In this document: piece by piece, positions 1-8,379 of the stretch | Layout: each line of letters starts with the position of its first letter | Numbering within the stretch: position 1 is the stretch's first letter | From: Niastella yeongjuensis | GTDB taxonomy: Bacteria; Bacteroidota; Bacteroidia; Chitinophagales; Chitinophagaceae | Assembly: GCF_900110245.1 (NCBI RefSeq) | Contig: NZ_FOCZ01000013.1 | Span: forward strand, 124,001 to 188,000 | Direction: 5' to 3' | DNA length: 64,000 bases | Program-made: the position numbers and the translations under genes | Notes under the pieces: generated by a model | Database searches by the model: none | Told to the model about the DNA's origin: nothing | The model's input: only the letters and a program-made list of their open reading frames with translations

Positions 1-69
1 TAAACTATAACAAAAACAAACAATGGGTGGGTGGTAGTACCTGCTTTATCGAACGATAAAAAAATAAAT

Positions 70-387
70 ATGCAACACCTCTCTGCCATTAAGGGAAAAG
101 AAATTGTACCAGGTTTATACGGCCGGTTTGTACATGGGGAAACCATGACGTTATCATTTGTAGATATTCAACAGGGTGCGCAGTTGCCTGAACACAGCCA
201 TCCGCACGAACAAATAACATATTTGATAGAAGGCGAACTCGAAATGGTGATCGGTGGCGAAAAAATGCTCCTGACACCCGGTATGGTACATGTTATACCC
301 TCTAATGTACCGCATAGTGCTGTTGCCCTTACTTTTGTGAGAGTATTAGATGCCTTTTCGCCAGTAAGAGAAGATTACAGAGTTTAA
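70..387 (+). CDS. Small single-domain cupin protein
   Basis: A 105-residue single-domain cupin. The first cupin motif is visible at residues 42-47 (HSHPHE), followed by a Gly-rich turn (EGELEMVIGG); the second motif contains VPHS near residue 82. The three His and one Glu are the usual metal ligands of the fold. Members of this family bind sugars, small acids or a metal; the substrate cannot be told from sequence. The frame also has an upstream GTG at 31, but the ATG at 70 starts just before the conserved fold and is preferred. It lies convergent to the metal-efflux operon and is probably unrelated to it. Confidence 0.85.
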   Translation: MQHLSAIKGKEIVPGLYGRFVHGETMTLSFVDIQQGAQLPEHSHPHEQITYLIEGELEMVIGGEKMLLTPGMVHVIPSNVPHSAVALTFVRVLDAFSPVREDYRV

Positions 388-400
388 GAAAAGTTATTAA

Positions 401-453
401 GTTATTAGGTTCTTATGTTCTGAGTTAACCCAGGAACTTAAGAACCTAATAAC
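401..453. repeat. 15-bp perfect inverted repeat between convergent genes
   Basis: Arms GTTATTAGGTTCTTA (401-415) and its exact complement (439-453) enclose a 23-base loop. It lies between the cupin gene and the adaptor gene, which converge here, so it could end transcription from both sides, although there is no clear T-run. The words match the dispersed 'AACTTAAGAACC' word family seen at 11500, 42110 and 46080. Confidence 0.6.
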
Positions 454-468
454 ATATGAACCTGATAA

Positions 469-1602
469 CTATTCCTCTTCAGAAGCATTCTTCATCTTCC
501 CCAACACCGCATACGCATTTTTCGTAACCACCTGCATATCTTTCAACTCAACAGCCTTTGAACTAATGGCAACCAGCTCCTTTTCACGAATTCCTGTTTC
601 TACATCAACCAGTTGAAAATTGTTTTTGCCAATGGCCTTTACAATGTATTGCTGATTGCCATACCGCACTACGGCTTCTTCGGGCACAGTAAGTGCAGAA
701 ACGTTTTCTATATGAATGGTGGCATTCAGGAACATACCTGGCAACAGGTTGCCGGGTCTTTTAATAAAATGACAATGTATAGTTCCGCTGCGGTTAATAT
801 CTACATTACGGGTAACCAGTATCACTTCGCAATCGTACTCCCTGCCCGGCTCATCAACAAACGATACTTTCACCCGCTGCCCTGTTTTTATTTTAGGCAT
901 ATCCTTTTCAAATACGGTAAGGGCTGCATGAATATCATCGGGGTTGATCAATTCAAACAGAACATCTGTGGCATTTACAAACTTGCCGATATTTACATTC
1001 ACCTTCGACACAAAACCATTGATGGGCGAATACATGGGAACGCTGCGGGAAATGTTGTTCTCATTCAACGAACCCGGATTGATGTTGATCAGCCGCAGCT
1101 TTTCAGCAAATCCCTTCACCAGTACTTTTTGAGCAGTAAAATCAGCCTGCACCTGTTGAAAGGTTTTGGCCGCACTTACCTGTTGCTGGCTCAATTCTTT
1201 CTGGCGGTCATATTCCTGTTGTAGAAATCGCAGGCGTGCCTGCGCCATCAGGTAATCCTGTTGCAGTTGCACCAGGCCCTGGTCTTCAATAACACCAATT
1301 ACCTGTCCTTTATTTATATGCATACCAGGTAACAACGTGGTATGTTTAAGATAACCACCCAGGGGAAAGCTTACTGAAACTATATTTTGCGGCGGCACAT
1401 CCACCAAGCCGTTTACTTTCAATACATCGTTCAGATCTTGTGTTTGCACTGCGCCAATTTCAATATCGGCGTTTTTCATTTGCGCATCGGTTAAGGTAAC
1501 GGTATTGGCGGCTGTTTCTTTTTTTGTTTCCGCCGGTTTATCAGCGGAAGCACAGGATGCACAGCACAATAAAACGCTTATATATAAAAACAGGTTCTTC
1601 AT
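469..1602 (-). CDS. RND efflux periplasmic adaptor subunit (CzcB/CusB-like)
   Basis: Membrane-fusion protein of a tripartite heavy-metal efflux pump, bridging the inner-membrane RND pump and the outer-membrane channel. A lipoprotein signal is visible, with the likely lipidated Cys at residue 17 (CASC). The barrel-sandwich halves flank a helical hairpin at about residues 110-175, rich in Gln and Glu; beta-barrel and membrane-proximal domains follow (TGQRVKVSF, LLPGMFLNATI). At 377 residues it is of normal length. It starts 7 bases after the CzcA-TolC stop on the same strand, so it is the last gene of a three-gene operon. No long His-rich metal-binding extension is present, so the metal is not predictable. 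Confidence 0.9.
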   Translation of the reverse strand: MKNLFLYISVLLCCASCASADKPAETKKETAANTVTLTDAQMKNADIEIGAVQTQDLNDVLKVNGLVDVPPQNIVSVSFPLGGYLKHTTLLPGMHINKGQVIGVIEDQGLVQLQQDYLMAQARLRFLQQEYDRQKELSQQQVSAAKTFQQVQADFTAQKVLVKGFAEKLRLININPGSLNENNISRSVPMYSPINGFVSKVNVNIGKFVNATDVLFELINPDDIHAALTVFEKDMPKIKTGQRVKVSFVDEPGREYDCEVILVTRNVDINRSGTIHCHFIKRPGNLLPGMFLNATIHIENVSALTVPEEAVVRYGNQQYIVKAIGKNNFQLVDVETGIREKELVAISSKAVELKDMQVVTKNAYAVLGKMKNASEEE

Positions 1603-1609
1603 GTAGTGA

Positions 1610-4600
1610 TCATTTTCCGGTTAGGTATTCCAATTCTATAATCGTGTTGTTCAGGGCATGTATCGCCTGCAGGTACCCCAGTTCAATATTAACAGCGTTG
1701 TTCATTTGCAGGGTCCATTCCACATAACTTACATCACCTTTTTCAAAACCCAGGCGGGCATTACGGGTAATCAAAGCAGCCTGTTGTAAACCGGCTGTTT
1801 CGTAATACTGTACCTGTGCCCCATATTTTTTATAAGCTTCCTGCAGTTGCTCCCATTGATTGGTAAGGTACTGACTGGTTGCATCTACTTCCAGGCGGGT
1901 AGTTGCTTCCTGCAACTGACCGGCCCTGATGCGCGCCTTTACAGCCTTATTAAAAATGGGCAGCCCTACACTCAGCTGGTAAATATTAAAGCGGTCACCG
2001 CCACTATAATATTTTTGATTAACGCCATCCTTTGTTTGATAGCCAATGATAGACTGATTGCTATACCCCACGGTGAACTCAGGGTTCAACCGGGCCTTTT
2101 CAATATTGGTTTGCGCAGCATTTACTTTTACCTGCTGTTGTTGCAATTGCACCGCAGGGTGGCTAATGACTGCCAGGGTATCTATCAATTGATCCTGTTC
2201 TTTTTTCAAAGCATGGTACTCGGGTAACAGTAGATCCTTTGTATTCAACAACCATTGCAATTGCTGTTGGTCCATTCGCAGATCGGCTTTTACCTGTTCC
2301 TGTTGCAATTTCAATTGCTGGATCTGCGTTTCGGCATTGCTTTTCTCCAGGATGGTGCTTTCGCCGGTCTTTAGCCGCAGGTTGGCAGCATCCAGAAACC
2401 TGCTGTAGATGGAGTCGAGCCGCAATAACAGCTTTTGCCGCTCCAGCAAATCGACCATATTATAAAACACGGTCTTTACTGCTTTCTGCAGTTCCTGTTG
2501 TTTCAACGCCACCTGTGTGCTGGCCACCTGTTCCAGCGCGCCATACAGTTCCTTTTGCCGCCGGTATACAACAGGCAGTTCAAACGATTGGTTAATATAG
2601 AACCGGGTATCGTTGTTCATACTGTTGATACCGCCATATTCCCCGCCTATCTGCGTGCGTGGCAGCTCGGTAGTAGCGGTTTGTAATTGCTTCCAGTACC
2701 CAATGCCCGAGCGGCTGGCCTTTAACGATAAGTTATTGGTACTGGCCTGTTGCAGCATTTGTTCCAACGGCATTGAGCGTTCTGTACCGGTTTGTGTAAA
2801 TGCCGACTGGCACACCAACAATGCGATGATCATTCCGGCAACCTGAAGAGCAGGTTTTATTCGTTTCCGGTTTTCTACCCACAGATACAATACCGGCAAC
2901 ACCACCAGTGTAAGAAAGGTAGCAGTGAGCAATCCGCCAATAACAACCGTTGCCAGCGGCCGTTGTACTTCAGCTCCGGCGCCCTCGCTCAATGCCATGG
3001 GTAAAAAACCCAATGAGGCAACTGATGCGGTCATCAACACCGGACGCAATCTTATACGCGTTCCTTCCATAATAATTTGTTTTATATCCTGTATACCGTG
3101 CTGTTTCAATCGAATGAACTCGGCAATGAGCACAATGCCATTTAACACCGCCACGCCAAACAGGGCTATAAAACCAATACCAGCAGAAATACTGAATGGC
3201 ATGCCCCGCATCCATAAGAACAGAATACCACCAATGGCAGACAGGGGAATTGCCGAGAAAATAAGCAGTCCGTATTTCACCTTACCAAAGGCGAAGTACA
3301 ACATCACCAGTATCAGCAACAAAGCCACTGGTACCGCAATGGACAACCGCTTCCGGGCTTCGGTGAGATTTTGGAACTGCCCGCCATACACGATGTAATA
3401 CCCGCTTTTCAGTTGTACCTGTTGCTTTATTTTTTTATCCAGCTCTGTTACCACACTTTCAACATCACGACCGCGTACATTAAAACCGGTTATGATCCTT
3501 CGTTTGGCATCCTCCCGTTGTATTTGATTGGGGCCATCTTTTATTTCAACCGCAGCTACCTGACTGAGTGGGATCTGGGCGCCGGTCGCAGTGGGGATCA
3601 ACAGGTTTTGTACATCGCTTACATCCTGCCGTTGCAGGTTCTCCAACCGTACTACCAGGTCAAAGCGACGTTCTCCTTCATATACCAGTCCGGCGCTTTG
3701 TCCGGCAAAAGCCGTATTCAGCACCCGGTTGATGTCTTCAATATTCAATCCGTAATGAGCAATAGCCGTTCTGTTATAGGTAACCAGGATCTGTGGCATA
3801 CCGGTAACCGTTTCAATATAGGTATCGGCAGCGCCTTTAACAGTATTTATAATGGCGCCCACTTTATTGGCATATTGAGCCAGTGTATCGAGGTCTTCTC
3901 CAAAGATCTTGCACACCACATCCTGCCGGGCACCGCTGATCAATTCATTAAACCGCATTTGTACGGGATACTGAAAACCGAACGTGGCTCCGGGAATTTC
4001 CTGTAACGCCTGTTGCATCTTTTCTGTCAGTTCATCAAATGTATGGGCGCTTGTCCATTCTTTTTTGTCCTTTAGAATGACGATCAGGTCACTGGCATCT
4101 ATAGGCATGGGATCGGTAGGTATTTCACTACTGCCATTTTTACCCACCACTTTTTGCACTTCAGGAAACCTGCTTTTCAAAATACGGGCTGCCTGGGTTA
4201 ATGTGTGTACCGAAGCATTGATATTACTTCCCGTAAGCAACCTGGTTTCAATGGCAAAATCACCTTCTTCCAGTTTGGGAATAAATTCTCCGCCAAGGCG
4301 GGAAAAGATAAACAGGCTGATCACAAAAGCAACTATGCTTCCTCCTATGATCAGTTTGGGAAAACGAAGCATTCTTTCCAGCACAAACTGATATGCCCTT
4401 TCAAAACGCTCCATCATGCGGTCGCTGAACGTTTTTTTGTGCGACAGCTTTTTACTGATGAACAGCGATGTGATCATGGGCACATAGGTAAATGACAACA
4501 GAAAGGCGCCTAATAAGGCAAAGGTTACCGTTTGCGCCATAGGCCTGAACATTTTCCCTTCAATGCCCTGCAATGAATAAATAGGCAGATAAACCACCAG

Positions 4601-5977
4601 GATGATGATCTGCCCAAAGATGGCGGCATTCATCATTTTGGAGGCGCTGTGCTGTACCTCGTCATCCATGCTGCTTTGGGTAAGCTTATTGATGGAGGAG
4701 AAATGTTTTGAATGGCTCAGGCGGTGCATCACTGCCTCTACAATGATCACCGCACCATCTACTATCAGCCCAAAGTCGATGGCACCCAAACTCATCAGGT
4801 TGCCGCTTACCCCAAATACATTCATCAATATAATGGCGAATAACATCGACAAGGGAATAACCGATGCTACCACCAGTCCGGCCCGCAGGTTGCCTAAAAA
4901 CACCACCAGCACAAACACTACAATAAGCGCCCCTTCTATCAAATTTTTTTGAACCGTACCTATTGCATGGTTCACCATTTTTGTACGGTCAAGAAAGGGT
5001 TCTATCACCACGCCTTCGGGCAGGGTTTGTTGTATCTGTGCTACTTTGTCTTTCACGCGTTTTATTACTGCCGACGAGTTCCCGCCTTTCAGCATCATCA
5101 CCACAGCGCCCGCCACTTCTCCTTTATCATTATACGTCATAGCCCCATACCTGGTGGCATTTCCCAAACTTATGGCAGCTACATCCCGCATCAGTACCGG
5201 GATACCGGCATCCATTGTTTTCACTACTATATTACCAATATCCTGTTCATTGGTGATCAATCCCTCACTGCGAATGAACAAAACCATAGGCCCCTTTTCA
5301 ATATAGGCGCCACCTGTGTTCTGGTTATTTTTTTCCAGGGCAGTGAATACGTCATCGATAGTAAGGTTATGCGACTTCAGTCTGGAGGTATTTACAGCTA
5401 TTTCATACTGTTTTAGCCGGCCGCCGAAACTCGATACTTCCGCTACGCCCGGGGTACCCAGTAATTGGCGGCGAATGATCCAATCCTGCATGGTACGCAA
5501 CTGCATGGCATCATACTTCTGTTCGTATCCTTTTTTGGGTCTTACTACATATTGATAAATTTCCCCCAGGCCGGTTGTTACCGGCGCCAATTCAGGTTTG
5601 CCCAATTGTGGCGGGATCAGGCTTTGCACCTGTTGCAGCCGTTCGGCAATTTGCTGCCGGGCCCAGTATACATCAGCCTCTTCATTAAAAACAATGGTTA
5701 CTACCGATAAGCCAAAACGGGAAATGCTTCGGATCTCTTTAAGACCCGGAATAGTACTGTTAGCCTGTTCAATGGGAAAAGTGATCAACCGTTCTACATC
5801 GGGTGCCCCCAATGAAGGCGAGGTAGTGATCACCTGTACCTGGTTATCGGTAATATCTGGAACAGCGTCTATCGGCAACTTTGTTACCGCATAGGTGCCC
5901 CATAATAAAAGCGTTAAAACAAATAAACCGATTACCAGCTTATTCTTTATGGAAAAACGAATAATTGCCTGGATCAT
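1610..5977 (-). CDS. CzcA/CusA-type RND metal efflux pump fused to TolC-family channel
   Basis: A 1455-residue fusion. Residues 1 to about 1045 are a heavy-metal RND transporter: twelve predicted membrane helices, two large periplasmic loops, and the family signature DFGLIVDGAVIIVEA in the fourth helix, whose Asp residues relay protons. After a connecting segment that resembles a signal helix (GMIIALLVCQSAFTQ), about 400 residues form a TolC-like outer-membrane factor rich in Gln/Leu coiled coil. Fusion of pump and channel in one polypeptide is known in Bacteroidota. I chose the ATG at 5977 (MIQAIIRFS) because it begins right before the first helix; the frame extends to 6055. Whether the fusion is processed between the two parts is unknown. 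Confidence 0.92.
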   Translation of the reverse strand: MIQAIIRFSIKNKLVIGLFVLTLLLWGTYAVTKLPIDAVPDITDNQVQVITTSPSLGAPDVERLITFPIEQANSTIPGLKEIRSISRFGLSVVTIVFNEEADVYWARQQIAERLQQVQSLIPPQLGKPELAPVTTGLGEIYQYVVRPKKGYEQKYDAMQLRTMQDWIIRRQLLGTPGVAEVSSFGGRLKQYEIAVNTSRLKSHNLTIDDVFTALEKNNQNTGGAYIEKGPMVLFIRSEGLITNEQDIGNIVVKTMDAGIPVLMRDVAAISLGNATRYGAMTYNDKGEVAGAVVMMLKGGNSSAVIKRVKDKVAQIQQTLPEGVVIEPFLDRTKMVNHAIGTVQKNLIEGALIVVFVLVVFLGNLRAGLVVASVIPLSMLFAIILMNVFGVSGNLMSLGAIDFGLIVDGAVIIVEAVMHRLSHSKHFSSINKLTQSSMDDEVQHSASKMMNAAIFGQIIILVVYLPIYSLQGIEGKMFRPMAQTVTFALLGAFLLSFTYVPMITSLFISKKLSHKKTFSDRMMERFERAYQFVLERMLRFPKLIIGGSIVAFVISLFIFSRLGGEFIPKLEEGDFAIETRLLTGSNINASVHTLTQAARILKSRFPEVQKVVGKNGSSEIPTDPMPIDASDLIVILKDKKEWTSAHTFDELTEKMQQALQEIPGATFGFQYPVQMRFNELISGARQDVVCKIFGEDLDTLAQYANKVGAIINTVKGAADTYIETVTGMPQILVTYNRTAIAHYGLNIEDINRVLNTAFAGQSAGLVYEGERRFDLVVRLENLQRQDVSDVQNLLIPTATGAQIPLSQVAAVEIKDGPNQIQREDAKRRIITGFNVRGRDVESVVTELDKKIKQQVQLKSGYYIVYGGQFQNLTEARKRLSIAVPVALLLILVMLYFAFGKVKYGLLIFSAIPLSAIGGILFLWMRGMPFSISAGIGFIALFGVAVLNGIVLIAEFIRLKQHGIQDIKQIIMEGTRIRLRPVLMTASVASLGFLPMALSEGAGAEVQRPLATVVIGGLLTATFLTLVVLPVLYLWVENRKRIKPALQVAGMIIALLVCQSAFTQTGTERSMPLEQMLQQASTNNLSLKASRSGIGYWKQLQTATTELPRTQIGGEYGGINSMNNDTRFYINQSFELPVVYRRQKELYGALEQVASTQVALKQQELQKAVKTVFYNMVDLLERQKLLLRLDSIYSRFLDAANLRLKTGESTILEKSNAETQIQQLKLQQEQVKADLRMDQQQLQWLLNTKDLLLPEYHALKKEQDQLIDTLAVISHPAVQLQQQQVKVNAAQTNIEKARLNPEFTVGYSNQSIIGYQTKDGVNQKYYSGGDRFNIYQLSVGLPIFNKAVKARIRAGQLQEATTRLEVDATSQYLTNQWEQLQEAYKKYGAQVQYYETAGLQQAALITRNARLGFEKGDVSYVEWTLQMNNAVNIELGYLQAIHALNNTIIELEYLTGK

Positions 5978-6119
5978 TAAATACATTTTTATTCGGCAAT
6001 CGTGAATCGGCAGTGGATACTGTACATGCAGTATTAACACTGACAATAGCCTCACGATTTACCCAATCGTAATACGATTGAACACATTGTTCAACATGAA
6101 TAAAAAAACTGCTATGGAA

Positions 6120-6509
6120 TTAAGCGCAACGGGGAGGTTGAAAAATGTCTGCTATCGATAGTAAGGTATGACTGTCTTCATCGTGCAGAATAAACTCATT
6201 TTTTATTTCGGTAGTGCGAACCGGCAGTTCAATAAATGGTATAGCCGGGCACTCACAGTTAAGGGCAGTGGTAACGGCACAACAATCGGCATGACGGAAG
6301 GGCAATTGATTGTCGCGCTGATAATCAGCGTCTATTATATATTGATGGATGTAATGTTCATTTAAAAAAGACAGCAGGGAAACAGATGGGTCCAGTTGCC
6401 GGTGCTCCACAAAATGTTGTATCAATACCGGTATTCGCAGAAACTGATGCATTTCTGAAAACGACAGCATATAAATACACATAAAAAATATGGCCACGGT
6501 CTTTTTCAC
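6120..6509 (-). CDS. Small secreted protein with His/Cys cluster, first gene of the metal-efflux operon
   Basis: A 129-residue protein with an N-terminal hydrophobic signal (KKTVAIFFMCIYMLSF) and a central cluster HADCCAV...NCEC that could bind a soft metal. I recognise no named domain. It is transcribed in the same direction as the fused pump, 142 bases upstream of the preferred pump start, a position where short uncharacterised proteins are often found in Bacteroidota metal-efflux operons. Role as periplasmic metal carrier or sensor is inference from the Cys/His residues and the neighbours only. Confidence 0.7.
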   Translation of the reverse strand: MKKTVAIFFMCIYMLSFSEMHQFLRIPVLIQHFVEHRQLDPSVSLLSFLNEHYIHQYIIDADYQRDNQLPFRHADCCAVTTALNCECPAIPFIELPVRTTEIKNEFILHDEDSHTLLSIADIFQPPRCA

Positions 6510-6605
6510 TGGTCAAATGTACAAAACACCCGGCCATTTACGCTATCGCTAATTATTTTTTAACCTGGGTTAACGTCCACGTATCTTTACCATTAAGAAC
6601 GTTTT

Positions 6606-7475
6606 ATGCTATTAAACCGACCGTTTCCTTTAGATGCACCTTCCCGTCAATCGTTCCGGTATATTTTTTATGCCGCTCTTTGCGTATTCCTGATATTGGT
6701 ATTATTAAAACCTTTTGGGCTTGATGAAATAAAAACGCCCTTATTACTATTTCATACTGTTTTGTATGCAGGGGTTACATTCATTTGTGTTACGGCCAAC
6801 ACGTTTCTGCTGCCCCGCCTTTTCCCGACTATATTTCGCGAAGAAAAATGGACTGTAGGAAAAGAACTGATACGTATGTGCTGGCAATTAATTCCCATTG
6901 CCATCGGTAACTGGCTGTTGACACATTGGCTTTACAAAAACTATTTATCGTGGCATAACCTGTTCAGCTTTTTGTGGATCACCCTGGTGGTAGGCATCTT
7001 TCCACTCTGGCTCAATATATTGTTAAAGCAGCAGCGGCTGTTAAAAAAATACCAGGCCGGCGCCTCCCGGCTCGATGAACAATTGAACCAACCGGTAATT
7101 CTCCCCCAGCCCGTCCTTTCTGTGCCGGAGCAGATAGTATTCACCAGTGAAAACGGGAAAGAGCAATTGTCGCTGCCGCCCGGCGAAATCAGATACATTA
7201 CAGCTGCTGACAATTACGTGCGGATCTATTTTATAAAAGACAATCACCCCACCTCCCACCTGTTACGAAATACCCTGCGAAAAGCAGAGGAGGTATTATC
7301 AACCTTTCCCCAGTTTTTCCGGTGCCATCGGGCTTATATCGTAAACCTGAAAACCGTACAACATGTAAGCGGCAATGCCCAGGGCTATAAGCTGCACCTG
7401 AAAGATGTGGAGGAACTGATCCCGGTTTCACGTAACTTAAATACCCAGCTGACTGAAAAAGTGAGTCGGCAATAA
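6606..7475 (+). CDS. Membrane-anchored LytTR-family transcriptional regulator
   Basis: 289 residues. The first 145 hold about four predicted membrane helices (for example LFHTVLYAGVTFICVTANTF and IAIGNWLLTHWLY). The last 110 are a LytTR DNA-binding domain, recognised by IRYITAADNYVRIYF, the Arg-Lys-rich strand LLRNTLRKAEE, and FFRCHRAYIVNL. There is no receiver domain, so this is the membrane-tethered type in which the helices may sense a signal directly. It is divergent from the metal-efflux operon, with 96 bases between the start codons, which makes a regulatory link possible but unproven. Confidence 0.85.
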   Translation: MLLNRPFPLDAPSRQSFRYIFYAALCVFLILVLLKPFGLDEIKTPLLLFHTVLYAGVTFICVTANTFLLPRLFPTIFREEKWTVGKELIRMCWQLIPIAIGNWLLTHWLYKNYLSWHNLFSFLWITLVVGIFPLWLNILLKQQRLLKKYQAGASRLDEQLNQPVILPQPVLSVPEQIVFTSENGKEQLSLPPGEIRYITAADNYVRIYFIKDNHPTSHLLRNTLRKAEEVLSTFPQFFRCHRAYIVNLKTVQHVSGNAQGYKLHLKDVEELIPVSRNLNTQLTEKVSRQ

Positions 7476-7503
7476 ACCCACCCCAACCTCCCCGGGGGGA
7501 TTT

Positions 7504-7570
7504 CTTAAAACAAGCAGACTGCTGCACTTTCGTGAGCCCACTCACAACTAACAACTCACCACTCACAACC
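7504..7570. repeat. Half copy of the GTGAGT/ACTCAC hairpin repeat
   Basis: Contains the core CTGCACTTTCGTGAGCCCAC followed by degenerate ACTCAC/CAACTC words. The core and the word run match the right half of the element at 24722-24829 and 44513-44660. It is not coding. Confidence 0.6.
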
Positions 7571-7686
7571 CCGCATTCCGTCCCAAACCACCCCAATTCA
7601 TCCCTTGCATTTGGAAAACGCACTGATTTACAGCCATTTTTGTGAAGGTAACAAGGGCGTTGCCTTTCCCATTAAAACACACAATT

Positions 7687-8379
7687 ATGACCAGCCTGTT
7701 TAATATTATGCTCATCCTGCACATCATCAGTGGTTTTACGGCACTGACCTGCGGCCTGTTTTCCATGCTTAACAAAAAAGGCGCACGGAACCACCGGCTT
7801 ACCGGTAAGCTGTTCTTTTATGGCATGACCGGAGTATTTGTTACGGCTACTTATCTTTCTATTGTCAGAAATATTCCGTTCCTGTTTATGGTGGGCTTTT
7901 TTAGCTATTACCTTACCTGTTCGGGATACAGGGCCTTGTATCTGAAAAAACTGCATCTGCAACAGCAACCGGCCCTGCTCGACTGGACCATCAGCAGCAT
8001 CGGCATGGCAGCAGGTTTAGCCCTGGTTGCATTCAGTTATAGCTGGTTCACCCAACGGGGAATGTGGGGAACCGTGCCGTTGTCTTTTGGTATTTTTTGT
8101 TGTATGAGCGGCTGGAAAGATATTCGTCGTTTTTACCAGCGGCCTGCTGATAAACAACACTGGTTCTTCACCCATGGCGGTAGAATGGGCGGCGCTTTTG
8201 CCGCAACCGTTACCGCGTTTATTGTTGTAAACGTAAAGATCGGTTCACTGACCTGGTTATTATGGATCTTACCGGGTGTTTTGATCGGCATTTGGATAAA
8301 CGTCATTTTAAAACGATACCGCAAACTATTTACCGGAAAGAAAGCCGTTCCCCCTGCAACCCCGGCAGTCAATTCCTAG
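7687..8379 (+). CDS. DUF2306-like multi-pass membrane protein
   Basis: 230 residues with about seven predicted membrane helices. The first helix carries LHIISGFTALTCG, followed by a loop with NHRLTGKLFFYGM; near the C-terminus is HWFFTHGGRMGGAFAATVTAF. The His and Arg residues at helix ends resemble DUF2306-type membrane proteins of unknown function. I preferred the ATG at 7687 over the upstream frame start at 7642 because the hydrophobic N-terminus begins there. The stop codon overlaps the stop of the convergent porin gene by four bases (CTAG). Function unknown. Confidence 0.75.
   Translation: MTSLFNIMLILHIISGFTALTCGLFSMLNKKGARNHRLTGKLFFYGMTGVFVTATYLSIVRNIPFLFMVGFFSYYLTCSGYRALYLKKLHLQQQPALLDWTISSIGMAAGLALVAFSYSWFTQRGMWGTVPLSFGIFCCMSGWKDIRRFYQRPADKQHWFFTHGGRMGGAFAATVTAFIVVNVKIGSLTWLLWILPGVLIGIWINVILKRYRKLFTGKKAVPPATPAVNS

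Noticed and set aside
2239-5894. Many plus-strand frames of 60-211 codons opposite the metal pump
   Set aside because: They lie entirely within a well-supported minus-strand gene and have no recognisable domains.
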